Position numbers and translations under genes: made by a program. Positions 16,607-25,229 of a stretch of 64,000 nucleotides of DNA are shown piece by piece; position 1 is the first letter of the stretch, and each line of letters begins with the position of its first letter. Source of the DNA: Psychrobacter maritimus (lineage in GTDB: Bacteria > Pseudomonadota > Gammaproteobacteria > Pseudomonadales > Moraxellaceae); assembly GCF_904846345.1 (NCBI RefSeq), contig NZ_CAJHAJ010000001.1, positions 620,001-684,000 of the forward strand, read 5' to 3'. The notes under the pieces are model-generated. The model searched no databases and had not been told where the DNA came from. It worked only from the letters and a program-made list of their open reading frames with translations.

Positions 16607-18679
16607 ATGACCAAATTTAACACCCTTACTGCCAGTATATTGTTTACCGCTTTGAGCTTAACAGCTTGTGGTGATAACAATGATACAGTCGTTCAGCCCA
16701 ATCAACCTGACACAAATACTCAAGAACAGCGTATCAGCGGCATGATCAAAGATGCCAATGGCAGCCCTGTGGTAGGTGCTGAAGTCAAAATTGGTAAAAG
16801 TACGGTGACTACCGATAGCGCAGGTACTTATTCTTTGAGCTTAGATAAGTCAGAGTCTGATGCAGTGATTTTAGTACGTAAGACCGGCTATCTGACGATG
16901 GCGCGTGAATTCAAAGTAGCGCCTAAGCGTTCGCATAAATTAGACATTACCTTGACTGTCGATCAAGTCACAAGCGCCTTTGCGACCAGTGCAGGTGTTA
17001 GTGAGCTACAAGTATCAGGCGCTAAGATAAGCATCCCCGCGAATAGCATCGTCAAAGCAGATGGCAGCAGCTACACAGGTACCGTCAATATCGCTGCCAA
17101 CTACTACAATCCAGACTCTATCGCAGGGGCACAGTCCTTTGCACAGCCTTTTGCAGGACAAAATGATGATGGCAGTCAGCAGACAGATCTGGTCACCGTC
17201 GGCGTCATTGATGTCAAGCTCACTGACCCTGCTACAGGCGCAGCGCTTAACCTCAAAAAAGGCACTCAGGCTACTTTAATCTACCCTAAAGTATCAACTG
17301 ACCAAAACCTACCTTCTATCCCTTTATGGTATTACGATGAAGAACAAACTGTTTGGGTAAAAGATGGTGTTGCTACTCGTCAAACAGACGGTAGCTATAA
17401 AGGACAAGTGTCTCATTTCACATTATGGAATCTCGACATTCCTATTAAAGATTATTACGCCATATTAGAGGGCTGTGTAATTGATGCTAAAACCAAAAAA
17501 CCTTATGTAAAAGATGATTTTGCTGGTCAAGTGAAAGGACGCGGCAGTTTCTTTAGTGCTGGCGATGCGGATAGTGAAGGTAAATTTAGCATCAAAGTAC
17601 CTTTTAATACCCCTTTGACCTTATCACCTTATGGGTATTCTGTTCGTTTTAACCCTATACAAATTCCTGCCTTGGCACAAAATGGTACTTATTCAATCAA
17701 TAACGGTAATTGTATTGAAATAAAGAGTAATAACGATGATAGCGAGATAGATCTAAACAATAGTGATATGGGCGGAGTATTTGATGAGCTACCGTTAGCG
17801 CCTGTGCCTGTGACTCCTATACCTGTCATACCAGATGCGCCATTCCAGCCACCAACAGAACAAAATACAACGGGGTTGATCGGTTATAATTTCGATTTTA
17901 CAACTGACTCAAATGCTGATTCAGAACTTGAGAACATCTCATTTAACACCTTAAGCACTAAAAATAATAACTCACTTAATATCCTTGAAAAATCATTATA
18001 CCTAAAACAATATTACGATGATTTCGAAGCCGAAAGTGTGCTTTTGCTAACGGCGAATGGGATCAGCCCTCAATTTAGATTCTTTGTGACGGCGGATGGA
18101 GATCTCAATATAGAACAGCTTAATACTATATTTGTAAATAACAAATATACCCAAAGTCTGAACAATGGATTTATATCGACGGGCACTTATGCCGACGTCT
18201 CCCTGAGTGGTCAAAAAATAGGTAGCGTATTCGCCCTTGAAAATAATGACGATTACTATAATGACATCCCTGATAGCGTAATCAATAAACTAAACAACTT
18301 ACCTAATTCATTGAGCGTGTTTAGTAGCGGTGCTAGCTGTAAAAAAGCACTGACCGGTAGCGTCAATGTCGACTTTATTGATCTTGCTTATAAACTACCT
18401 AACTTAAGCTTTGAGCAAGCGATAAAAGACTTTAGCAATGCTAAAAGAGGTACATGGGCAGGCATCCCTTGGGTTGCTGAAGTAAAAGATGTCAACGATG
18501 AAGATGATGATTCACCAGTCGCTGTCGTTAACTATAATAATGAAGTGTATGCTGCTACTTATAACGAGGCTCGTCTAGGGGGTTTAAAAGAATCAGAGAA
18601 GGATGATTGTGCTTTTTATAATGAAGTGGCCAAGAATCAGATCATGACTGCTTTACGTACGGCTTATCCTAAGCTTTAA
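16607..18679 (+). CDS. Large lipoprotein with carboxypeptidase-regulatory-like domain
   Basis: Predicted outer-membrane or periplasmic lipoprotein of 690 residues with no recognised enzymatic function. A lipoprotein signal peptide is evident: a hydrophobic stretch ending in the lipobox LTAC with the modified Cys at residue 21. Residues about 42-118 look like a carboxypeptidase regulatory-like beta-sandwich (ISGMIKDANGSPVVGAEV and AGTYSLSL). A second beta-rich region follows to about 380, then a Pro-rich linker (PLAPVPVTPIPVIPDAP, about 397-415). The C-terminal 270 residues are Asn/Asp-rich, more AT-rich in coding, and resemble nothing I know. It may be a surface protein; that is inference. 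The ATG has no strong Shine-Dalgarno sequence. Confidence 0.8.
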   Translation: MTKFNTLTASILFTALSLTACGDNNDTVVQPNQPDTNTQEQRISGMIKDANGSPVVGAEVKIGKSTVTTDSAGTYSLSLDKSESDAVILVRKTGYLTMAREFKVAPKRSHKLDITLTVDQVTSAFATSAGVSELQVSGAKISIPANSIVKADGSSYTGTVNIAANYYNPDSIAGAQSFAQPFAGQNDDGSQQTDLVTVGVIDVKLTDPATGAALNLKKGTQATLIYPKVSTDQNLPSIPLWYYDEEQTVWVKDGVATRQTDGSYKGQVSHFTLWNLDIPIKDYYAILEGCVIDAKTKKPYVKDDFAGQVKGRGSFFSAGDADSEGKFSIKVPFNTPLTLSPYGYSVRFNPIQIPALAQNGTYSINNGNCIEIKSNNDDSEIDLNNSDMGGVFDELPLAPVPVTPIPVIPDAPFQPPTEQNTTGLIGYNFDFTTDSNADSELENISFNTLSTKNNNSLNILEKSLYLKQYYDDFEAESVLLLTANGISPQFRFFVTADGDLNIEQLNTIFVNNKYTQSLNNGFISTGTYADVSLSGQKIGSVFALENNDDYYNDIPDSVINKLNNLPNSLSVFSSGASCKKALTGSVNVDFIDLAYKLPNLSFEQAIKDFSNAKRGTWAGIPWVAEVKDVNDEDDDSPVAVVNYNNEVYAATYNEARLGGLKESEKDDCAFYNEVAKNQIMTALRTAYPKL

Positions 18680-18707
18680 AATATCGTAACTGCCCTAACA
18701 TTTAACC

Positions 18708-18746
18708 AAAAACCGCTCACAATTTAGGCTGTGAGCGGTTTTTTTT
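18708..18746. terminator. Bidirectional terminator
   Basis: AAAAACCGCTCAC pairs with GTGAGCGGTTTTT around a 10-nt loop, between the convergent lipoprotein and TerD-vWA genes. Confidence 0.92.
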
Positions 18747-18766
18747 GTTAAACATGCTATCCTAAT

Positions 18767-20059
18767 TTATTTCGCTATCAATCCTATCTCACGTGCTTCT
18801 TTTAGCCAGCTTGGAAACTCTTCTAGCATGTTTTCATATAACGCTTCTTCACTGATATTATCCAAGTTATCTAATTCAAAAAAGTCGCAATTATCGATCA
18901 CACGCCCTGCCATGTCGTCTAGTTTTTTTAGGATGCCATAACCACGACCACCCAAGCCCACGAACTGCCAAAATATCGGTAGTTTCGCAGCTTCCGTCAT
19001 CACTCTCGTGATACCACGATTGTCATTCACTCCGCCATCACTGATGAATAGCACGTATACGGGCACATCCAAGCCGTCTTTTTGATAAAACTCCGTCACG
19101 GCTTTCATGACTTCTGCTTCGTTATTCACACGTGGGCCAAGTGCCCATTTGCGCCAGCCGCCATGAGCGTTGTCAATAAAACCGTCATAGTTACTCAGCC
19201 CAATCTCACCCAAATACTGCGGATCTCGGGCAAACGCCCAACAGTCGAGCGCTTGGTCGTCATCGAAGCTCACTGCCAATGGCAATAAGCGGTTAACCAC
19301 CTCTTGTACGCGGCCTTTTTTGTACTGTCTGTTCATTGAGCCTGAGGCATCTAATACCAACGCTACCTTTGCGGTTAATTGCTGTAATTGGCGTTTCTCA
19401 AGCGATATCGTGGCCTTTTTGGCCAGATTTACCAGTTTTGGGGCTTTGTCTAGCATGACCTTTTCTAACGACGGTTTTGCTTGAACTGGCGTTACGGTCG
19501 CCTCTGCTGCTTGTGGGCTACTCTCTTCTACATCGCCACCGAAATGCTGCACGATGGCGGCAAGTCCACCATTAAAGCCTTGCGCGACGTTAGATACCCG
19601 CCAAACGCCACTCTTACGGTAAAGCTGCATCAGCATACTGGCTTGCTGCTGGGCAAAGTCTGATGCTTGATATTCTGCTTGCGCCTTTTGCGATTGTTGC
19701 CAAATGCCAATCTCTAACGATTGAATTTGATTCAGCGGCGTGTCGGCTGATAACACAAAAAACAAGCTGTCTATATTCGCAGCCAGTTTGGATAAATTGA
19801 CTTCAAACTCGGCTTGGATGCCTTTATTAGCCGTTGGCTGCGACTCATAATGGGTGAGCTTGATTTGGCCGCACGGTGAGGTTGGCTGATTATAAAACAC
19901 CATATAATCATCATTGATCAGTTTGCCCGCTGCGTCTAAGGCAAAGCAGCTGATATCCATCTCTATTGGGCTTTGACGAGTGAACTTAAGCTTAATTGGT
20001 GCGGTGTCGTCAATAGCGAGGTTGCTTAAAGGCGCGCGTTGTCCGACGGTGAGATTCAT
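18767..20059 (-). CDS. TerD domain plus von Willebrand factor A protein (TerF-like)
   Basis: Fusion of an N-terminal TerD domain (about residues 1-175) and a C-terminal vWA domain (about 225-420), the architecture of TerF in tellurite-resistance/stress clusters. TerD features include LKFTRQSPIEMDISCFALDA and SLEIGIWQQSQ. The vWA metal-ion-dependent adhesion site is LVLDASGSMN (DXSXS), with a later VLFISDGGVNDN. The product is cytosolic, binds divalent metal and probably acts in protein assemblies. No terABCDEZ genes neighbour it, so it is an orphan. An AGGGA site sits 6 nt before the ATG. It is divergent from an AT-rich gene pair that includes a proteasome-like hydrolase; any functional link is speculative. 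Confidence 0.88.
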   Translation of the reverse strand: MNLTVGQRAPLSNLAIDDTAPIKLKFTRQSPIEMDISCFALDAAGKLINDDYMVFYNQPTSPCGQIKLTHYESQPTANKGIQAEFEVNLSKLAANIDSLFFVLSADTPLNQIQSLEIGIWQQSQKAQAEYQASDFAQQQASMLMQLYRKSGVWRVSNVAQGFNGGLAAIVQHFGGDVEESSPQAAEATVTPVQAKPSLEKVMLDKAPKLVNLAKKATISLEKRQLQQLTAKVALVLDASGSMNRQYKKGRVQEVVNRLLPLAVSFDDDQALDCWAFARDPQYLGEIGLSNYDGFIDNAHGGWRKWALGPRVNNEAEVMKAVTEFYQKDGLDVPVYVLFISDGGVNDNRGITRVMTEAAKLPIFWQFVGLGGRGYGILKKLDDMAGRVIDNCDFFELDNLDNISEEALYENMLEEFPSWLKEAREIGLIAK

Positions 20060-20162
20060 TATAATCCCTCTAATTTAAATAAAACATACTATTGAAACTA
20101 AGATAACTCATACCAATTTAAAGTGAAACGCTTTTAGACTGATAGGTAAGAATATATATCAA

Positions 20163-20399
20163 ATGATTAAGGATTATTTCGGCGAATATATTATGATGGA
20201 TTTTGACTTATCTGATGGTTTATCAACTAAAAAAGTCTACATACAAAACGATGGGTTATTAGCTTGCAATCCTGCATTTCAAAAGGTCTCTATAGAGAGT
20301 TGTACGGTACTTGAATATGAGTATTTCGGTTGTGTGAATAAAGAAAGCTTTATGAAAAATACAATTGCATACCACCAAATTTTTCAAAAATTAGATTAA
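20163..20399 (+). CDS. Small unrecognised protein upstream of the Ntn-hydrolase
   Basis: Predicted 78-residue soluble protein that I do not recognise. The sequence is mixed polar with aromatic residues and no membrane segment, signal peptide or repeat. Its codons are as AT-rich as those of the next gene and unlike the surrounding chromosome. It ends 58 bp before the proteasome-like gene on the same strand, so the two may be co-transcribed. The ATG at 20163 lacks a strong Shine-Dalgarno sequence; an in-frame ATG pair at 20193 is an alternative start. It could be a partner, adaptor or substrate of the hydrolase, or an unrelated small gene. Confidence 0.5.
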   Translation: MIKDYFGEYIMMDFDLSDGLSTKKVYIQNDGLLACNPAFQKVSIESCTVLEYEYFGCVNKESFMKNTIAYHQIFQKLD

Positions 20400-20457
20400 C
20401 AGATACGATTTATTCGTCGATTTCTAGATTTTATAGACAATTTTTTGAGGAGAGTAG

Positions 20458-21252
20458 ATGACATTACTTGTAGCTTGGACTGGTGCTGACTACAAGAAAG
20501 GAGGTAATAAAATCTCCTCTCTATATCTCGCTTCAGACAGTCGTATTTCTTGGGGAAAAGCTAATGCTTATGACCATTATCAAAAAGTCTATGGCAGCAA
20601 TAAGTATCCAGATTTGTTTGGTTTCTGTGGAGATGTTACGTTTCCAACACATATTTTATCACAGCTAATATCTCAGATAGATAATAATTTGCTTTTTAAA
20701 GATTGTGATAATGCAGATTTGAAACATGCAAAAGTTTTTGCAATTGTAGAGAAACAACTTTCTTTATATCCAGTTGAACAAAAGCAAAAATTCACTATAT
20801 TACATGCAAGTAGACACAATGGAGAGTTTAAACTTTTTCAAATAGATTATAATAATATTTGCCGAACACAAGAAATCATTCTTTCTAATGAGTCAAAAGT
20901 AGTATTTGCCGGAGGTTCTGGAGGTTCAAGTTTTACTGACAACCTTTTAAGATGGAAAGATGATAGACATAATAATAAAGGAACAACTAGAGGGGTATAT
21001 CATTGTCTAATAGAAACACTAGAAAGACTCAATGATTTTAGTGTTGGTAAGTCAATTCAGCTTATAGGGTTATACCGAATTAACAATGCACGAATAATTG
21101 GAACTACTATTAATAACCAGAGATATTTATTTGGAAAAGAAGTTGAACACAGTGAGCTTTATGATAATATTGAGTGGAGAAATGAAAAATTCGAAAGAAT
21201 TAGCTCATCTGATCTAAAGTTATTGGAAGGCGCTCAAATTCAGCCTTTCTAA
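20458..21252 (+). CDS. Proteasome/HslV-like N-terminal-threonine (Ntn) hydrolase homolog
   Basis: 264-residue protein whose N-terminal half fits the proteasome beta/HslV fold. After Met removal it would begin with Thr (residue 2), the nucleophile position. YLASDSRISWG matches HslV's AGDGQVTLG region, placing Asp27 at HslV Asp17. Lys43 lies 16 residues further on, exactly the Asp17-Lys33 spacing. GFCGD lies 12 residues after the Lys, as GFAGG does in HslV. FAGGSGGSS (151-158) matches HslV's GSGG near the catalytic Ser. A strong GAGGAG site directs this exact start. No HslU/Clp ATPase neighbours it. Its AT-rich codons suggest transfer. Proteolytic activity is inferred, not shown. Confidence 0.78.
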   Translation: MTLLVAWTGADYKKGGNKISSLYLASDSRISWGKANAYDHYQKVYGSNKYPDLFGFCGDVTFPTHILSQLISQIDNNLLFKDCDNADLKHAKVFAIVEKQLSLYPVEQKQKFTILHASRHNGEFKLFQIDYNNICRTQEIILSNESKVVFAGGSGGSSFTDNLLRWKDDRHNNKGTTRGVYHCLIETLERLNDFSVGKSIQLIGLYRINNARIIGTTINNQRYLFGKEVEHSELYDNIEWRNEKFERISSSDLKLLEGAQIQPF

Positions 21253-21312
21253 ATGAGCGATCCCCTATCTCTCCGCCATCTTATAAATATATTATGGGGA
21301 GGTCTAGTGGCG

Positions 21313-21342
21313 ACACTCTATCTCCAAAGTAGAGTGTTTTAG
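21313..21342 (+). terminator. Terminator hairpin after the Ntn-hydrolase gene
   Basis: ACACTCTA (21313-21320) and TAGAGTGT (21330-21337) form an 8-bp stem followed by a short T-run. It is the first of two consecutive hairpins. Confidence 0.65.
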
Positions 21343-21349
21343 GGTATTC

Positions 21350-21385
21350 AACCAGCGTATATTCAATTATACGCTGGTTTTCTCT
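21350..21385. terminator. Bidirectional terminator between Ntn-hydrolase and valS
   Basis: AACCAGCGTAT (21350-21360) and ATACGCTGGTT (21369-21379) form a perfect 11-bp stem with an 8-nt loop and a pyrimidine-rich tail, between convergent genes. Confidence 0.8.
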
Positions 21386-21415
21386 TTTATAATTAGGTTT
21401 ATACCCATTGTGTCT

Positions 21416-24373
21416 CTACAACGCCTTCAACTCTTCCATCTGCCCCGCCATAGTCTTAATCTGCCCTTCTAGCTCAGCCAATTTTGCTTTTTCAGCATCG
21501 ACCACTTCTACAGGCGCTTTACTAACAAAGCCTTCATTACCTAGCTTACGTGCGATACCTTCTGCTTGACCTTTCAACTTATCATATGACTTGCCCAAAC
21601 GAGCGAGTTCAGCAGTTGGATCGATAAGACCTTTCATTGGCACAAGCACGCGTAGCTGACCAACCATACTTGATGACGATAATGGCACTTCATCACCTTC
21701 TTTTAGTATCTCTAGGCTCTCGACTTTGGCAAGCGCTTTAAACTGGTTTTTGATACGTGATAGGCGCGCATCTTCATCAGCAGAGATATTTTGCAGTAGG
21801 ACTGGCAAGCGTACCGCATTACCGAGTTTCATCTCACCGCGAATATTACGCACGCTGGCGATAAGCTCCTGTAGCCACGCCATATCGGCTTCGACTTGCT
21901 CACTGATTTGGGCAGTATCGGTTTGTGGATAGTCAGCAACGACAATGCTATCGGTCTCTTTACGATTCAATAGCGGCGCAACCGTCTGCCAGATTTGCTC
22001 GGTCAGATACGGCATGATTGGATGGCTAAAGCGTAGCGCGGTCTCGAGCACGTGCAGCAATACATAGCGGATTTGCGCTTTACGCTCGCTTGATACCGAG
22101 TCATCATTGAGGCTGGCTTTGGCAAGCTCAACATACCAGTCACAGTATTCATTCCAGATAAACTCATAAATATCATGGCTGACCATATCGAGGCGATACT
22201 GAGCAAAATGCTGATGGATATTACTAATCGTCGAGTTTAGACGACTCATGATCCACTTTTCTGGTAATTCCCAAACCTCAGGATTCGCCGCTTGGTCAAT
22301 CGCTTGGGCATTGCCTTCTTTATCCACACAATTCATCAGTACAAAGCGGCTGGCGTTCCAGATTTTATTACAGAAGTTACGATAGCCCTCGACACGCTTT
22401 AGATCAAAGTTGATATCGCGACCGGTACTGGCAAGGGAGGTAAAGGTGAAGCGCAGCGCATCGGTACCGTAGGCTGGGATACCTTCTGGGAACTCTTTAC
22501 GCGTTTGCTTTTCAATTTTGGCCGCATCTTTTGGATTCATCATATTGCTGGTGCGTTTTTCAACCAGCGTTTCCAGATCAATACCATCGATCAAATCAAT
22601 CGGATCTAAGACGTTACCTTTAGATTTAGACATCTTTTGACCATTGCCATCACGTACCAAACCATGCACATAAACGGTCTTAAACGGTACTTGCGGCGTG
22701 CCATCTTCGTTTTTGACAAAGTGCATGGTCATCATGATCATGCGTGCAACCCAAAAGAAGATAATGTCAAAACCGGTGACCAACACGCTGGTCGGGTGAA
22801 AGGTTTTAAGCACGCGTGGATCGGCGTTAGGGTCTGCCCAATCAAGCGTACTAAACGTCCATAAACCCGAGCTAAACCAGGTATCAAGCACGTCATCGTC
22901 TTGGCGCAATTTGACGTCGTCGCTTAGATTGTACTTAGTGCGTACTTCCGCTTCATCACGGGCAACATAAATCTCACCTGTCGCGTCGTCATACCACGCA
23001 GGGATACGATGTCCCCACCATAGCTGACGGCTGATACACCAGTCCTGCAAGTCGGTCATCCACGACATATACATGTTTTTATATTGCGCAGGGACGAATT
23101 CAATACGACCATCTTCTACGGCATCAATCGCAGGCTTGGCAAGCTTACTGACGGCAACATACCATTGATCGGTCAACCACGGCTCAACGATCGTACCGCC
23201 ACGCTCAGCACGCGGGGCTTTGAGCGCGTAGTCTTCGATATCTTCTAGCCAGCCTTGCTCGCCCGCTTGCTCAACAAGGAATTTACGCGCCGCGAAACGC
23301 TCAAGCCCTGCATACTCACTCGGCGTGGTCTCTAATGTTGGCTCACGTGTTTGCAGATCAGGATAAACTTCCATCGCTGGCAAAATGTTGGCGCGCTCAT
23401 CAAGGATATTAATCAATGGCAAGTTATGACGACGACCGAGTTCATAGTCATTAAAGTCATGGGCTGGGGTAATTTTTACACAGCCGGTACCAAATTCGAT
23501 ATCAACATAATCATCGGCAACGATAGGCACGATGCGACCAGTAATCGGCAAGGTAATGGTTTTGCCAATCAAATGCGCGTAACGCTCGTCCTTTGGATTA
23601 ACCGCAACGGCGGTATCACCCAGTAAGGTTTCAGGGCGCGTGGTGGCGACGACCAGATAGTTTTTGCCATTTTGGGTTTGCAATTCTTTATCAGTGAAAT
23701 GATAGCGGAAATGCCACAGGCTACCTTTCTCATCGACGTTTTCTACTTCCAAATCCGATAACGCCGTTTGGAACTTAGGATCCCAGTTGACCAAACGCTT
23801 ACCACGATAAATCAAACCATCGTCAAACAGACGCACGAACACTTCTTTAACCGCATTAGACAGGCCATCATCCATGGTAAAGCGCTCACGCGACCAATCG
23901 ACCGAGCTGCCAAGCCGACGAATCTGACGGGTGATATTGTCGCCCGACTCTTCTTTCCATTCCCACACTTTATCGATAAAGTCTTCACGCGTCATATCAC
24001 GGCGCTTAATACCTTGCGCTTCCAAACGGCGCTCAACGACCATTTGGGTAGCAATACCTGCATGGTCGGTGCCCGGTTGCCATAGCGTATTATCACCATC
24101 CATACGATGATAACGGGTCAGCGCATCCATAATGGCATTATTAAAGCCATGACCCATATGCAGTGAACCGGTGACGTTCGGTGGCGGCAAGGCGATAGAG
24201 AACGACTCGTCTTTATCAAAGCTTGGCTTAAAATAACCACTGTCTTCCCAGCCTTGATACATGCCCGCTTCGACATCGCTTGGATTGTAGGCGTTCTCTA
24301 ATTGACTTAAGGCGGCTTGAATAGATTCGGTCAGGTTGCTCTTGGTATTTTCAGGGGTATTAGGAGTACTCAT
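21416..24373 (-). CDS. valS: Valyl-tRNA synthetase
   Basis: Class I aminoacyl-tRNA synthetase charging tRNA-Val, cytosolic and essential. The 985 residues match the usual size. The HIGH-type ATP motif reads [15 protein letters not shown] (about residues 64-78). The KMSKS loop is [14 protein letters not shown] (about 600). The editing (CP1) domain includes [15 protein letters not shown] near 250. The C-terminal coiled-coil arm typical of ValRS ends the protein (about 920-985). The ATG at 24373 is preceded only by a weak purine stretch. It is flanked on both sides by AT-rich genes of unknown origin. Confidence 0.98.
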   Translation of the reverse strand: MSTPNTPENTKSNLTESIQAALSQLENAYNPSDVEAGMYQGWEDSGYFKPSFDKDESFSIALPPPNVTGSLHMGHGFNNAIMDALTRYHRMDGDNTLWQPGTDHAGIATQMVVERRLEAQGIKRRDMTREDFIDKVWEWKEESGDNITRQIRRLGSSVDWSRERFTMDDGLSNAVKEVFVRLFDDGLIYRGKRLVNWDPKFQTALSDLEVENVDEKGSLWHFRYHFTDKELQTQNGKNYLVVATTRPETLLGDTAVAVNPKDERYAHLIGKTITLPITGRIVPIVADDYVDIEFGTGCVKITPAHDFNDYELGRRHNLPLINILDERANILPAMEVYPDLQTREPTLETTPSEYAGLERFAARKFLVEQAGEQGWLEDIEDYALKAPRAERGGTIVEPWLTDQWYVAVSKLAKPAIDAVEDGRIEFVPAQYKNMYMSWMTDLQDWCISRQLWWGHRIPAWYDDATGEIYVARDEAEVRTKYNLSDDVKLRQDDDVLDTWFSSGLWTFSTLDWADPNADPRVLKTFHPTSVLVTGFDIIFFWVARMIMMTMHFVKNEDGTPQVPFKTVYVHGLVRDGNGQKMSKSKGNVLDPIDLIDGIDLETLVEKRTSNMMNPKDAAKIEKQTRKEFPEGIPAYGTDALRFTFTSLASTGRDINFDLKRVEGYRNFCNKIWNASRFVLMNCVDKEGNAQAIDQAANPEVWELPEKWIMSRLNSTISNIHQHFAQYRLDMVSHDIYEFIWNEYCDWYVELAKASLNDDSVSSERKAQIRYVLLHVLETALRFSHPIMPYLTEQIWQTVAPLLNRKETDSIVVADYPQTDTAQISEQVEADMAWLQELIASVRNIRGEMKLGNAVRLPVLLQNISADEDARLSRIKNQFKALAKVESLEILKEGDEVPLSSSSMVGQLRVLVPMKGLIDPTAELARLGKSYDKLKGQAEGIARKLGNEGFVSKAPVEVVDAEKAKLAELEGQIKTMAGQMEELKAL

Positions 24374-24493
24374 AATAGAATGGTCTTTTATTAAAAATGA
24401 ATGTGGTCAAACAAAGTTATCGAAAAATAGGGAAAATAATTAATAGAGTGATTTTAACGCAGATGGGCAGATTTTGTTAGATGCTAAGGTAAT

Positions 24494-25072
24494 TTAGGCG
24501 TATAGCGCTTTGAAAATAGACTCTATCTTTGGATGATTATCTGTCATCCACTGATGACAAAGCTGAAAAAACTGATATTGCATTCGATATAACGTTACGG
24601 GATCATTATAGCCATGCGTGATGTATCCCATGTAGAAATTGTCGCCAGCATCCTCTATATAATAAAGCAAATCCTTGAACTTACTTATCTCTTTTAAATG
24701 ACTATCATTGTTGAAGAACTCATCAAATTTATAATAAAATCCTACTGCCTCATTAGCAAAAACATAGTGATTGTTTGGTGCTATCGCATAATTGTTCATG
24801 AGCCTGTAAGTATAAATCCACTTAGATTGCTCTGTATCAATGTCTGGAAAACCTAAACTAGAAAGTGCTCTTTGGAACGATTCTTTATTGCCTCTTGGAT
24901 ATATAGGGTCATCGTCAATTATCGATAACATCGCATCATCATAATATCCATTATCGAGTAAGTAATGAGTGTATTCGACAATTTGATTATCGGATAATAA
25001 ATCAAGCTTTAGAAGACTAGCCGTCACTGCCCTCTCGATTTGCCAAGAACTATATTTGGATAGTATCCGCAT
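24494..25072 (-). CDS. Unrecognised soluble protein
   Basis: Predicted 192-residue soluble, alpha-helical protein that I do not recognise. It is rich in Tyr, Asp and Asn, with no membrane segment, signal peptide or cysteine motif. The N-terminal region is a helical stretch (SSWQIERAVTASLLKLDLLS) and the middle is aromatic-rich (YRLMNNYAIAPNNHYVF). A GAGAGG site just upstream supports the ATG at 25072. The coding is more AT-rich than valS, suggesting acquisition. It lies 120 bp upstream of valS on the same strand but separated from it. Size and composition are reminiscent of polymorphic-toxin immunity proteins, but there is no toxin beside it, so this is not claimed. Confidence 0.75.
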   Translation of the reverse strand: MRILSKYSSWQIERAVTASLLKLDLLSDNQIVEYTHYLLDNGYYDDAMLSIIDDDPIYPRGNKESFQRALSSLGFPDIDTEQSKWIYTYRLMNNYAIAPNNHYVFANEAVGFYYKFDEFFNNDSHLKEISKFKDLLYYIEDAGDNFYMGYITHGYNDPVTLYRMQYQFFQLCHQWMTDNHPKIESIFKALYA

Positions 25073-25229
25073 AACCTCTCACCACTACATTAAAAGAATA
25101 GATTTGACTAAGAATCAGGATAAAGAATTAATAACAGCAATTAGCTGAATACTAAACATAATAGATTATCGTCCTACTATAGAATAGACAATATACTAAA
25201 ATCATGATCTTATAAACAGCGAGCCGACC

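Noticed and set aside
23768..24085. Plus-strand open frame inside valS
   Set aside because: It is antisense to the well-supported ValRS N-terminal region and has no recognisable content.
24494..25072. Toxin-immunity assignment for the orphan gene beside valS
   Set aside because: Composition resembles immunity proteins, but no toxin gene or recognised domain is present.
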